Shown: one piece after another, positions 22,287 through 34,855 of the stretch | How the letters are laid out: each line of letters opens with the position of its first letter | How positions within the stretch are numbered: the first letter of the stretch is position 1 | Translations under genes and position numbers: made by a program | The notes under the pieces: model-generated | What the model was told of the DNA's origin: nothing | Database searches by the model: none | What the model saw: only the letters and a program-made list of their open reading frames with translations | From: Pleurodeles waltl | Lineage: Eukaryota > Chordata > Amphibia > Caudata > Salamandridae | Direction of reading: 5' to 3' | Length of the DNA: 64,000 nucleotides | Assembly: GCF_031143425.1 (NCBI RefSeq) | Contig: NC_090451.1 | Location: 350,494,339 to 350,558,338 of the forward strand

Positions 22287-22749
22287 CTAATGTGGACATT
22301 TAATTACGTTTCACTAAATACGTGTAATCTAACAAATGCACTTTAAATTACAACATTAGAATTTGAATGTTACTTTCAAATGTAATTATATGCAAAGCAA
22401 AAACAAGGGAAGAAATTAACAAACAAATCATTTTCATGAGCAGTATAAACCGTTTGCTCTCTCCTTTTGAAACAAATACTATTATCCTTTCTATGGGAAA
22501 TGTGTTTCAAGTTACTCCTGTGCTTCCAAAAACAAACGTGAACCTCTCACATTAGAATTAAAACGTGCAATGCCGTCAGAACTGTGAATCAGTTTCAAAA
22601 TCTCCTGTCCATCCTTCTCTTCAGAATTCTTAGATTTAGAATATTGAGCCTCATCTCATTGAGGGTGTGAATTAAAATATGTCTGTTTGGTAGCCTATCT
22701 CTAGATTGTCTACACAAGGCTTTATCCAACTGGATATATGATTTACATT

Positions 22750-23540
22750 AATGGTCATTCCAAGCCAGATGGATGCTCATCAATAATGTTTTCCAACTGT
22801 ATATCACAATCTGCCTCTTTCTACTTATTGACCCTCTACCAACATATCCCCAAAGCTACGGCCTTGCCACGTTGCTTAGCCTTTTTCAAGCCTTTAGATA
22901 TAACCTTATCTTCATCCCTCTGCTTGGCGACCCTTAAACCCTACTCTAACTTGATGTAGTGCTCCTCCAAATGTTGGTGTAACATCTGCATTGAACCTAA
23001 ACTGATTCCTCCTACTTCTTTAAAATGTGTCTAATTTTTCCACTATCACTGATTTAGCAATCCACTGACAGGTTTTTAATCAACTTAAGATGGACATAAT
23101 TATCTATCATCTACTCATTCAAGAGCATGGGTCAACAAGTGTGAAATCACCTCAATTTACCCACAACAGACTCCTTATAACCAGCAGACGCTACCATCTA
23201 GTACTAACTCAGTTACTTTGGCAAACCAGCTGCCTTCCTAAGGCACACCAATGTGTTCAAAAGTCTTCTAAGAGGAACAAAATGAAAGCGTTTTTCAAAT
23301 CTAAATAGACCATAGCCATCCTCTGGCTACAACCTCTTTACCCCATTACCCAGATATGTCTGCCATTCTTTGTGAAACCAAGCTGCATTTGGGTCTATAA
23401 AAAAATGTAAAAATAATATCACTTATAATGGCTAACACTGATTTCTTTCCCATAGATGTGAATCTGTACTTGCTTAAGTTTTCAAAGCAGGGTATGTCTC
23501 CCGCAATCTTCTGCAACATTTTCTAATCTTATTATGGATT
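22750..23540 (-). pseudogene. LINE reverse transcriptase fragment
   Basis: Minus-strand reading over about 23330-23220 gives MVYLDLKNAFHFVPLRRLL, resembling the D-x-x-x-A-F-D catalytic region of non-LTR reverse transcriptases, though the second Asp position is His. It is followed by LVCLRKAAGLPK, then stops. The rest of the interval has scattered similarity only. Clade not assigned. A short (ggatt)n run marks the right side near 23538-23556. Confidence 0.4.
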
Positions 23541-23559
23541 GGATTGGATTGGAGTGCCT

Positions 23560-24601
23560 GTGGCGTCCACTCTACCTCTACAAGCATCTTTAATAACTCG
23601 CACTGTCACCATTGGCACAAAATCACACATACTTCATTCAAACATTTCACATTGACCACTGTAATATACACAACACTTTCGCACTAATGACATACACTCA
23701 CTCAGACATATAAAATGTACATTCACACAATTTACACAATGTGAATGCATGCCATTCACCGACCCCGTGTTCACACACAGAGATCCCTACCCGGCCACTC
23801 ATAAACACAACCCACAAACAGAAGCACAAATACAATGTTTATTTTCCCACCAACGACAAAACACATTCGCAAACATGTCATATCAACACCATTCTTATGC
23901 CTCAACCTCCAGCCCAACTACCTCTTTCCAAGTGGTTCTCTCATCTTTGTCTTCATTATACAATAGCAAGGCCATCATGTTTTTAAAACAGACCTTTGTG
24001 TTCATGATTCCACTTCTTATTTGAAGCAGACCTATGCACCAACATGCACAACACCTTCTCTTATACACACTTTATTTGGCAAACTAGGTAGGAGATGATT
24101 CAAATGTACAACTTTGCTAATTTGTGTTAAAGAAGGCGGCACGTGCAAATCCAACCCACTCAGTCAATAAACTTAAGTTTTTGACAAAAATATTAATCCA
24201 GAGCAGCTTCTACAATTAATAATTCTAGTCTTTACTAAACGCTAAATGAGAACATCACAATCGTCGCCATTTAATTGTGATTTGAATCTGTTACTAATGA
24301 CAATGACCTGTCACTAATGATAATGCCTATCATTAACATTCTTAAAATGAAAGAAACTTTTAAACAGGAACCAAGGACATACGGTTTAGACCCAACCAGC
24401 CAAACCCATAAATCCTACTGCGGAGACCCTTTGGTTCTCCTTTATCCTAATTACAGTGCAATATAAACTGAACATTTGATATAGTGCAGAAGGACAGCAG
24501 ATTTACTGACAATAAAAAGCACAAACATGTGACAATTATTACGAACTGAAACCTTATGAACTAAATAAACTACAAATATAATTTCTATGAATATCACCTA
24601 C
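23560..24601. other. Intronic stretch, C/A-rich, no gene
   Basis: About 23600-24060 is rich in 'cacac' and 'cacatt' on the plus strand, giving open frames of 81-91 codons with low-complexity translation. No motif is seen. Confidence 0.5.
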
Positions 24602-24883
24602 CTTTCTGTCCTTCTTTCAGCTTTGCAATATAATCAGCATATCTCTTCTGCTTTTCTGGATGTTTTGCAAATGGCTGGAAGTCGGAAGGAGCATCTGACG
24701 ATCCCCAGGCAACCCCAGATGATTGGATGTTATTTATTTCTGTAGAGTCCGATTGGAATCTGCTTTTTAGGGCCTGAAGTGCCAAATCCTTTGCCTTTGC
24801 TTTCTGCAGCTCTACAGTCTGTTTCAAGTCTTTGATTCGATCTCTGTCCTTCTCAGTCAGAAGCTCTAAAACTGAGGTGGGAC
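24602..24883 (-). CDS. GPATCH1: GPATCH1 exon, FAKHPEKQKRY motif
   Basis: The longest exon here (282 bp). It opens with PTSVLELLTEKDRDRIKDL, a probable helical segment, passes through an Ala/Lys/Gln-rich linker, and ends FQPFAKHPEKQKRY then KLKEGQK. Human GPATCH1 has FKPFAKDPEKQKRYDEFL at this point. The acceptor has a strong T tract (ccttgttttttag) and the donor is GTAGGT. It begins with two bases of a split Gly codon and ends with one base of a split Asp codon. Confidence 0.94.
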
Positions 24884-25687
24884 CTAAAAAACAAGGAAAT
24901 CAATCGTAGGATAATCAAAGAGCAACCACATTTCTGGTTATGTCACACACACAATTTTTTTTTATTATTAAATGGCTATTACCAATGTAATCATAGCCCA
25001 CAAATATTTTTCATTTAAGATGTTGGATGGAACAAAAATCGTCTAATTTTTTTAAATTATAGTAAAATTCCCCTGGGGAGATCTCTCCTATATATTAGGA
25101 GACACATGAAGAAACGTAATTGGGCAAACATTCCCATAATACCTCCAACAAACATGAGCCCTCTAATTACGAGATGTAATTAGACAAGATTACGTCCACT
25201 TTGGACAACCTGACTCCAGCCTCTTTGAAAGCCTCATTGTTGACAAATGCATCTGTTCCTTGTTCTCTTCGAGATTGGCTACCTTGAAAACTCACATAAA
25301 AGTTGTGGGGATGCAATAACACAAAAAAAAATCTCTCTTATTTAATAAATAACTCTCGAGTACTTAAAACCGGGACTATGTAAGGCTTCAGAAGTGTTAT
25401 TTTCAAATAGAACTGATGCAGGAGAAAAGCCTCAGGTGGAGTTTTTTTGCGCAGTATACAAACTCTGCAACCTTTTCGTTTCTACTCTACATGTCATTCC
25501 TCGCAGGATCTTGTGATTCATTATACCCCTTATTTATGAAGAAAGCAAAAGGCATCTACAAATAAATTCAGTTAGCAGGTTATAGCAGTGTCCCTTCTAC
25601 CGTGTTACTTTTACTGAATTACTGATCCTAATGTAATGACCTTGTATATCAGACCACTCTCATTTCTGAGGAGGGCAGGTCCAATGT
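24884..25687. other. Intronic stretch, no feature recognised
   Basis: First 800 bp of the 11.2-kb intron on the 5' side of the exon at 24602. AT-rich, no terminal repeats or coding similarity noticed. Confidence 0.45.
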
Positions 25688-26050
25688 CTATCCAGGAAAC
25701 TCTTCAAGCTGCAAAAGCAATCCTGCAGGTAAGTAATCATTTAGTTTTGCACCATGATTCTTTTCTGGCTTCACATCTTGTGCATTGATTTTATAGCAGT
25801 ATTCCCCTCCCAGAGCATGGTGGAGTGGCTTAGGGGCTGAAATCAGTGCATGTTTGCAAACAGATGCTTTAGAACCTTTTGCCTCTCCCATGCTGTCCCT
25901 TGCCATGACGGTCAGCACAACAGCATTTCTTGAAAGTATGTATAGATGACTATCCTTTACATGTGTCTTGCATGGAAACGTCTGCCAGGAAGGCAAGTTT
26001 TGTGCCCTTTTCCTTGAGCAATGAGCCCTCAGCCTCTCCTTCAATGTCAC
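25688..26050 (-). other. Orphan open reading frame, 120 codons
   Basis: An ORF reading YILSRNAVVLTVMARDS, then HHALGGEYCYKINAQDVKPE, then LPAGLLLQLEEFPG and a stop. It has no stop over 120 codons in a region where neighbouring frames are broken, and its composition looks protein-like. It interrupts the recombinase end of DIRS remnant C: similarity to the DIRS core-binding region stops near 26060. It could be a retrocopy of an mRNA, or chance. I do not recognise the protein. Confidence 0.3.
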
Positions 26051-26059
26051 TCTTGCGCT

Positions 26060-29000
26060 GTTGTAACATGCCTATGTTGTTTACGCTAACCAATTTGCCA
26101 TCGTTCCTTTGGACATGTGTTAACCTCTAATACCTGGTGCAAAGGACCTTAAGTGTCCCAATTCTAAGGCTTCAGGAGCCATGCTACCAGCCAGAAGCTA
26201 AATGGTTCCGGATGGCATATCTGTCCCTTCTGCATTGTGAGGAGGTCTTCAGAGAGTGGTAGTTTTGTTATTGCTCTTTGTGACATCTTTATTAGGTCCA
26301 AAAACCATGTCTGTGCTGCCCATTGTGGCACTAACATGATTAGTGTAATTGACAGCTTATCATAAGTGGAACCAGAGGAATTGGGGGGTAAAGCTAATGA
26401 AAATGTACCTGACCAATCTACTGATAGGACATTCCCTCAACAGATGGTGTGGATACTTGACATAGGTCTTGGCATTCCGAGTAGTCCAGAGTCGCAAAGA
26501 AAAATCATTGGTGTACCCCGGCACCCTTTGAATCACTCTTCAGCATTTGTTCTTTTAGTTTCCATTTGTGTAAGCAGCTTCTTTGCCTCCTTAGCACGTC
26601 TGCCTCTACATTTAGTACCTATAGCAGGTGTATTGCCACCAGGTCTATGTGTCTTTGAAAGATCCACGGCCAGATTTCTTGGGCCAGTTTTGAGAGAATA
26701 TATACTTCCCTGATTTTTGAGGTACAACATAGTGGTTGTGTTGTTTGTCTGCACCCGGACTGCTTTCCTTCTTATAGGGGCATGGAAGGCCTGTAGTGCT
26801 ATGGAGACAGTATTTAGTTCAAACACATTTATGCATTCTACTGCTTCTGTGTGGTTCCATATTCCACTGATGTTGAGTTATCCCATGTGTGCCACCACCC
26901 TGTGTGGGAGGTATCCACGGTGATGGTCACTGTTGGAGTAGTGCCTTGATGGGTATACTTATTGTTATGTTCTCTATGTGCCCCCACTTTATCTCTGTCT
27001 GTACTGCTTCTGTGACAACCAGAAGATGCTTCCAACTCCCTGTTGCCTGTTACCATTTGCTTGAGAGCCACCCTTGTACAATGTACATATGTAATATGGC
27101 ATGTAAGATAGGCGGTATGCAGGACAACATCCTGTCTATTAGTTGCATCAGTTTTCACTGTCAGAAACTGTCCAGTCAGTTAGAGGAGAGATTGTCCTTT
27201 CAATGCCAGAGATCCATTGTACACTGGGGTTGTTTGCTTCTTGGAATGCAATGTTGCACCCAGAAACACTTTCTCTGGTTCTGGTACTGGTGAACGCTAG
27301 CCTGTGAATCTTTAGCATAACTGTTTGTATGTCCCTCTGGCATTGTTTTCACAATCTCGCTTTTACTAGCCAACCGTCTAGGTAAAGCTATATGTGGTTC
27401 CTCCAGCTACTTACATATGCGACCACAACTGGTAGGCACTCTGTGAACACCCTGGGTGTGGATTTCATCCCAAATGGCAACCCACTGAATAGGCAATGTA
27501 CCTTGTCTACGACGAATCTGAGGTAATATCTGTGTTGGTGATTTATCAGGATGAGTTGTTGGATGTCTTTTGAGATCCACAGTGATCATGTTATCCACAG
27601 TGATCATGGTATCACTTCCTGGAGTGCAATGTTGAAGAATTGTGTCTTTGCATATTTGTTTAGTAATCTTAAGTCCAGTATTGGTCTTTGGCACCAGGAA
27701 GTAACCGGAGTGTATGCCCATGTTTAACTGAGCTTTTGGTACTTTCTCTATACCTTTTTTTGTGTAAGAGCTCTTCGACTTCTTGTTGAAGGCAAGATTA
27801 TTCTCTTCCGCTGTGCCGTTTCCCCACTCAGTTCAATGCAATATCCATGTTATATGATGTTTAGCATCCATTTGCCTCTGGTGGTTGCCTCTAATTCCCT
27901 CAGGAGCCTCCTTATTCTTCATTCTACTACTGAGCGTGTGACTGAGTGAGGCACTTGGCTGCAGACTACGCACATCTACAGGTATGATCTCTCCCTTGTG
28001 CCTTGCAGCAAAAAGGCGTTTGTGGTGCAGAGGGTTTTGCCATTGTGGGTTAAGTGCTTATGAGACCCCTGGAGGGCAGAATGCTGTTTGGGTGTGTCAG
28101 TCTGGAAGGCACCTCTACCTGTTGGCCTTCTTGCTGGCATGGCCCTCATTTAAGTGTCCCTCAAAACTGCAATGCCCTCATTGTTCTTGCCATCTCACTA
28201 TCCTTCTTTGTCTACTGGAGGGCCTTATTAACTGCCGGGCCAAACAGATGATCTCCTGTGAACAGTAGGTTGATTAAAGATACCTGTACCTCTGACTTGA
28301 ATTCTGAAATTCTGAGCCACCCGTGCCTCCTTAGCTTTGTCCCTGTGCACATCTGTCTGCTTGTGGTGTCTGCTGCTCTGAGGGCCAACATTAGGCAGGT
28401 GTTTGTGATAATCTTGCCCTGTTGTCTGATCACGTTTGCTCTCTTCTGCTATTGCTCTGGGAGATGCTGCATTAGGTCTTAATTTCCTTCCATTGTTGAT
28501 GGTCATAGCGGTTGAGGAGGGCGCCAAAATTCAAAATTCTCCCCTGAATTGCAGCCCCTCTTTCCAGCTTTCTACCTACCCTCTCCACCCTCTCACTTTC
28601 ATACTCCACCGGTTGTTCTGTGGACATAGGGTCATTCCCTCTCTTACTGGCTGTTGTGATGATTATGGAGACAGCTACTACGTTGGTGGTGGGTTGTGGT
28701 CAAGTGCTAGCACTTTTTTCTCGACTCTAGAGATGACAACCTTAAAGGAAACGGGTCCTCAAAATGCCTCCGTTCTTTGGTCCAAGATGCATGGCAGCAT
28801 CATGAGATACAGGTTCTTCTTCCAGGTCGGCATAGGCGTCTGCAGGAGAAAGCAAGAGTACATCTGCTCCTCCTTTATTTGGACCCCATACGTGTCTGTA
28901 GCCCTCTAATCGCAAGTTTGTTCCACAGCATAGGCCTTGAAGAATATTAGCCTGTAGCCTCATCCTGCAAGTTGCCATTGCCATCCTGCCACGCCTCTTC

Positions 29001-29100
29001 TTGTGCGCTTTCATTGCTGTTCAAGGCCACTTCCTTGATCTGTAGAGAGGAACCCTTCTTGTTTCTCGTCATGTGGTTACGACACAAAAGGTGTTTTGAG
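26060..29100 (-). pseudogene. DIRS-type remnant C (gag, RT, RNase H, start of recombinase)
   Basis: Minus-strand segments in DIRS order. Gag-like text at 28990-28212 includes ADTTSRQMCTGTKLRRHGWLR and INLLFTGDHLFGPAV, matching the ADTAARTVN..RRHAWLR and FNGQQLFGPEV blocks of the complete element. RT text at 27721-27407 begins MGIHSGYFLVPKTNTGLKI. RNase H text at 26826-26533 includes VQTNNTTTMLYLKNQG. Near 26190-26160 the DNA matches the recombinase start ('ggcttcaggagcca' against 'ggacttcaggagcca' at 7287). All frames are broken. It looks closer to the element at 5717 than remnant B does. Confidence 0.75.
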
Positions 29101-29119
29101 GTCTCATTGTTCATACTTG

Positions 29120-29880
29120 ACCCCTTTGTGCTCCTGTGGTTTGGTGGAATTAAAAACTGGGGCTGGCTCATGAGATACCCCTGGCAGGACACCTGGGACA
29201 CAACAAGACCTATGCAAGGATTGTCCCCCACTTTCATTGACCCAAAATGAGAACCTCCTCAGACACATTTTGTAGAACCTGTGTGACCTGCAAGGCCAGT
29301 GGGAAGACAGGACAGAAGCTGAACGCTCTCCTAGAAACCCTGCCCATCTTTAGCACCCCCTGAATGGGTGGCATCAACATCGTTGGGCCTATGGATTCCC
29401 AGACTGCTTCTGGTCACAGGTTTATCCTGGTTCTGGTGGATCATGGTACACAGTACCCAGAGGCTATACCTCCCAGGACCATCATTGCACCTGTAGTGGC
29501 AAGAGCCCTCATGGGGATTTTCACCCGCATGTGATCCCCCAAGGAAGTGGTGTCTGACAGAGGTACCAACTTTATGTCTGCTTATATAAAATCCATGTGG
29601 AAGGAGTGTGGGGTAACTTACAAGTTCTCCACCCCTTACCACCCAAAAACCAATGGGCTTGTTGAGAGGTTCAACAAGACCCTGAAAGGCATGATCAGGA
29701 GTCTACCGGAGGAGAAAGTAGGCTATCATCTTGCCCTGTTTACTGTTTGCCTACAGGGAGGTACCCCAGATGGGAGTGGGCTTCAGCCCCTTCAAACCTC
29801 TGTATGGGCACTCTGTCGGGAGACTTCTTAGCTTGGCTAAGGAGGGTTGGGAGCAGACTCCTGAGAAAGTAAAGTTAGAA
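29120..29880 (+). pseudogene. Ty3/gypsy integrase remnant
   Basis: Plus-strand readings carry an integrase layout. A zinc-binding region contains CRTCVTCKASGKT. The catalytic core has IVGPMDSQTASGHRFILVL with LVDHGTQYPEA (first Asp region), EVVSDRGTNFMSAY (second Asp), and FSTPYHPKTNGLVERFNKTL (catalytic Glu). Frames change and there is a TGA near 29533, so it is inactive. The longest piece is the ORF 29547-29831. The reading then runs through LLSLAKEGWEQTPEKVK into an LTR-like repeat, matching the internal-to-3'-LTR order of a gypsy element. The element's gag and RT are absent. Confidence 0.82.
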
Positions 29881-29883
29881 ATG

Positions 29884-32800
29884 TGGTTCCTGGTCGTCTA
29901 GGGTACGCACCTTAGCTAGGCAGGGACCACCACTCTAGTCAGGGCAAGGGAGTTATGCACCCAATATAACCCATGCTCACCCCCTTGGCAGTTTGGCACG
30001 AGCAGTCAGGCTTATCCCGGAGGCAATGTGTAAAGTGTTTGCACAAGACACACACACACTAGTAACGCAATAAATACACACAAAGAAAACTCCACAACAA
30101 GTTGTCTAAAAATATACTGCATTGCATAAAACATCATTAGACCATAACAACATAAATCAGTAATACTTTGTCAAGCAGGCAATTGTCAAATCACCATGAT
30201 CATCATGAGTGCAACTAGAAAGAAACTATTCTCACACTCTACATTTTTTTATCCTACGTCATCAGTGAGCGAGCTGCACCATGTCACAACATCACAGTAA
30301 GGCAAAAGGAGAAAGGTTACTTTTGTTACATATATCATAAAACAATATCATCCCAATGCATGTAAGGCAGAACGACATACGTCACTAGGTTATACGCCAA
30401 TCAGAAGACAAAAACAATGTGGATCATATTTGCTGTGCATGGTATGCAAATCTGAATATAAGTGACTCCCATATATCACCAGAAAGCCATAAATCACCAA
30501 TTATTCCCACACAGCGTAGGGGACAGGGCATTTTGCTCTCCTATTATATGTTGTATAGTAGAACTGGATTCCTTGGGGTGCACCAGAGTACTTGCACAAG
30601 TATCAGGCAGATTATGGTGATTTCTTAGAGTATTGTAGGCCACAGGGACACCCACAGCCCTACTCCAGGTAATGCGGTAGAACCTTTCCCAGTGATCTGG
30701 TCTTGAGCGGGGACCTCCATTGAGGACCGGACCTGCACCACACAAGCGAGACCAAATACCCCCACCCCAAGGTGGAGATGAGTGAGAGACCTCTGGTAAG
30801 GAGAGGGGGTGAGGCACACATACATTTGGGAAGGGCAGGCAACCTTCATGGGGTCTCTCGAGTGCAGAATCCAGGGAGAGAGCTACCCATGGAGCTCAGG
30901 GCGAGCACAGGGAGTGGCGTGCGACACCGCAGTTTCCCGCTCCCCTGCGATACCATCGGCGGAAGCGGGGCCTGGCTTTGGAACTCCTAGCCAGGCCCAA
31001 GGAATCCTCTGAGTGGCTCCAAGGGAGAAAAGCTGCAGGGTGTAGGAAGCTGGCTCTGTATATACTATCTCAAAGTGAGAGATAGTGTGCACAGAGTCCC
31101 GGGGTTCCCCTTTGAGGTTGATAGTGGCAATAATAGATGATACTAATGCTCTATTTGTGGTAGTGTGGTCGAACAATAGGCTTATCAGAGGGTAGTGTTA
31201 AGCATTTGTTGTACACACACAGGCAATAAACGGGAACACACACTCAAAGGCTTAACTCCAGGCTAATAGGATTTTATATAGAAAAATATTATTTTCTTAA
31301 TTTATTTTAGAACCACAAGATTCAGAGTTCAAGTAAATACATACGTTGTAAGGTACTTGGCATAGGTAAGTATAGAACTTTTAATAAAAACAGTAATGTA
31401 CACAATTTAGCAGAAATTGGCAATAAGCTATTGTAAAAGTGGACACTGCAAAATTCAACAGTTCCTGGGGGAGGTAAGTACAAGTTAGTTTAGCAGGTAA
31501 GTAAAGCACTTACAAGTTCTGTCTCCGGGGCATAGGCAGCCCACCGCTGGGGGTTCAAGTCAACCCCAAACAACCAGCACCAGCAACACAGGGACAGTCA
31601 GGTGCAGAGGTCAAAGAGGGGCCCAAATAACGTAGGCACCTATGGAGACTAGGGGTGCTCCAGTTCCAGCCTTCTAGCAGGTAAGTATCTGCGTCCTCGG
31701 GAAGCAGACCAGGGGGGGTTTGTAGAGCACTGGGGGGGGGGGGGGGTCCCAAACAAGCACACAAAATACACCCTCAGTGGGCACAGGGGCAGCAAGAAGG
31801 TGTTGGGTTTTGCATTGAAATCAATGGAGGGACCCGGGGGTCACTCTGGCGATGCAGGCAGGGCACATGGGGGCTTCTCGGACCAGCCACCGACTGGGCA
31901 AAGATGAGAGCCGCCTGCTGGTCACTCCTGCGCTGGTAGTTGGTTCCTCTTGGGCCTGGGTGCTGCGGGTGCAGTGCTTCTTCCAGGTGTCAGGTTCTTT
32001 GTGTCCGGGCAGTCGCAGTCAGGGGGAGCCTCTGGATTCTTTCTGCAGGCGTTGCCGTGGGGGTGCGGGGAGGTCGTCTCGGGGTGACCACACCGTGGGA
32101 GTCACCTGGGGGTCCTCGCTGCAGTGTTGGTTTCTCTTGACACGTGCCAGGAGCGTCGGGTGCAGAGTGTTGGGGACTCACGCTTCAGGAGTGAGGTGGG
32201 AGTCCCTTTAAAGATGGTTTCTTCTTGGTTGTTTGGACAGAGCCACTATCCACAGGAGTTTCTTGGTCCCCTGGGTTGCACAGCAGTCCTCTGAGTTGGC
32301 ACAGGGCGCTGGTCCCGCTGGATGCGTCGCTGTTGCAGTTTCTTTGAGTCTGGAGACAGGCTGGTAGGGCTGGGGCCAAAGCAGTTGATGTCTAATTCTT
32401 CTCTGCTGGGTTTTCAGGTCAGCAGTCCTTCTTGCCCAGGTCATCAGGAATCTGTTTTCCTGGGTTCAGGGTCGCCCCTAAATACTAAATTTAGTGGTGT
32501 GTTTAGGGCTGGAGGGCAATAGCCAATGGCTACTGTCCCTGAGGGTGGCTAAACCCTCCTTATGCCTCCCTCCCTTTGGGGAGGGGGGCACATCCCTAAT
32601 CCTATTGGGCTAAATCCTCCAAAGTAAGATGGAGGATTTTCCAAGGAAGGGGTCATCTCAGTTCTGAACACCTTAGGGGCAGTCCTGGCTGGAGGATGAC
32701 TCCTCCTTGTTTTTCTTATTTTCTCCTCCGGACTTGCAGCCAAAGTGGGGGCTGTGTCCGGAGGGGCAGGCATCTCTACTAGCTGGAGTGCCCTCGGGCA

Positions 32801-34855
32801 CTGTAACACCAGGCTTGAGCCTTTGCGGCTCACCGACAGGTGTTACAGTTCCTGCAGGGGGAGGTGTGAGGTACCTTCACCCAGGACAGGTTTTGTACTT
32901 GGCTACAGAGTGCACAGAGGCACTCATCCCATGTGGCCAGAAACAAATCTGGAAGTGGCAGGCTGGCAGAGACCGGTCAGCCTAACACTAGCAGTTAGGC
33001 TGGCATGCAGGGGGCATCTCTAAGATGCCCTCTGAGTGCATTTCTCAATAAATCCCATACTGGCATCAGTGTGGATTTATTGTGCTGAGAAGTTTGATAC
33101 CAAACTCCCCAGTATTCAGTGTAGCCATTAAGGAACTTTGGAGTTTGTGATTGTCAAACTCCCAGACCATATACTCTTTATGGCTACCCTGCACTTACAG
33201 TGTCTAAGAATTGGCTTAGACACCGTAGGGGCATAGTGCTCATGCAGCTATGCCCTCACCTGTGGTATAGTGCACCTTGCCTTAGGGCTGTAAGGCCTGC
33301 TAGAGGGGTGACTTACCTATGCCACAGGCAGTGGGTTGTGGGCATGGCACTCCAAGGGGAGTGCCATGTCGACTTGGTCTCTTTCTCCCCACCAGCACAC
33401 ACAAGCTGTGAGGCAGTTTGCATGTGCTGAGTGAGGGGTCCCCAGGGTGGCATAATACATGCTGCAGCCCTTAGAGACCTTCCCCTGCCACAAGGCCCTT
33501 GGTACCAGGGGTACCATTTACAAGGGACTTATCTGTGTTCCAGGGTTGTGCCAATTGTGAAGACAAAGGTACAGTTTTAGGGAAAGAACACTGGTGCTAG
33601 GGCCTGGTCAGCAGGGTCCCAGCACACTTTCAATCATAGCTAGCATCAACAAAAGGCAAAAAGTTAGGGGGTAACCATGCCAACAGTGGCATTTTCCTAC
33701 ACAGGGTCATTGCCGGGCCTTGGGAATGGAGCCTGTGTCGGCAGGTCCAAAGTCTCTGCGGCTGGGTGGCTAGACAGGGTAGACACCGGGCAGTGCCTCG
33801 ACGGCAAGCAGTCCCAGCAAGGCACCCCTCCGGATAGGGGCAAGGGCATGCTGGGTTCCCGGCTTGTTTCCTTGGGCAGTGGAGCCCCTCATGGGGATCG
33901 GGGTTCCTGCAAGATGGCAGTCCTGTCGCTCTCCAGGGCAGGAGGCCCTGCGGCATGGTCCCACCACAGGACGGCGACCTCAAAGTCAAGGGGGAATCCC
34001 AAAAAGCGATCACTACGCGCTATGATTATGGTAACCCGGGCAGTACTCAACAGGCATCTCATGCTGGGCTCCCCGGGAGGACAGCAAGGACATTATGCAT
34101 GGTAGGCAGACCAGCTCACCAAGGCCCGGGCAGACAGTGGCATTCCCTCCTGCAGCCCAGCAGCAATGGGGCAGCAGGCCAGCTCAATGTAGCAGACAGC
34201 AGTGATGGCAGTATCTCCTGACAGTCCCAAGTCAGGGAACAGGCTGGCTGGCAGCAGGGCAACCTACAGGGAAGCAACGCAAGTGCAGGGGTGACAGGGG
34301 GCACACCACCCAGCCCCTGGAGACAGTTGTAGGGCCACAGGACTCAGGCTAGCAGGTCACAGGTCAATGCCACAGCAGAGCAGTCCCAAGGCTGCTCCTG
34401 GCGAGTCCTTGACGCATCTAGAACCCAGTTCATTAGTCCAGTAGTCAGTCTGAAAATGTGGAAGACAGCCTCCTATACTTATACTAATTTTTGCTCAGCT
34501 TTCACAAAGGAGGGAAGAGGGGGTTCTAACCAGTACTAACCAGTTCCTGGAATTCCCCTTTCTCCTCCAGCACTGGCACCAGACATCAGTAGGGGGTAAA
34601 CATGCCCTCTTTGTAAGGCCAGGACACAACCTTTACAGATGCATGTGTGCCCCGCCTCTACTCCTCCTAGCCCAGGAAGACCATTCAGTATGCACATGTA
34701 CTCCTGTTACACCTCCACCTTCCCTGTGTGGGGGCTGTCTGGAAAGTATGCACAAAGCCCAGCTCTCACTCTACCCCAGACGTAGATTGGAGTTAAGCTG
34801 TAAAAGCACCAGTTATAAGCACAGAGAAATGCCCACTTTCTAAAAGTGTAAAGCA
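29884..34855 (+). mobile_element. 3' LTR (family B) of the gypsy element, split by a solo LTR
   Basis: Repeat sequence starts at the end of the integrase reading, close to tgtggttcctgg, and continues to 31040, then from 33702 to about 34855 where recognisable repeat text ends ('ctttctaaaagtg'). Left landmarks: 'caggcttatcccggaggcaa' near 30007. Right landmarks: 'agcacagagaaatgcccac' near 34820. Removing 31041-33701 and one copy of caggg joins the two parts. The exact start and right end are inferred. Confidence 0.6.
31041..33701 (+). mobile_element. Solo LTR (family A), 2,661 bp, with 5-bp target duplication
   Basis: Begins TGTAGGAAGCTGG and ends TTTCCTACA, so it has TG...CA ends and an 8-base terminal inverted repeat. 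It is flanked by CAGGG on both sides (31036-31040 and 33702-33706). TG...CA ends with a 5-bp duplication are the signature of retroviral-type integrase, and the absence of internal genes indicates LTR-LTR recombination. Contains a G15 run at 31732-31746. Long open frames inside (up to 119 codons at 31852-32211) follow GC-rich sequence and are not protein-like. Confidence 0.9.

Noticed and set aside
23741..24024. 81- and 91-codon ORFs rich in His, Thr and Pro
   Set aside because: Low-complexity translation of a CA-rich tract.
31852..32211. 119-codon ORF inside the solo LTR
   Set aside because: GC-rich LTR sequence without motif; overlapping frames on both strands are also open.
33630..34105. 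127- and 142-codon ORFs on opposite strands
   Set aside because: GC-rich repeat straddling the solo LTR border; mutual antisense and no domain.
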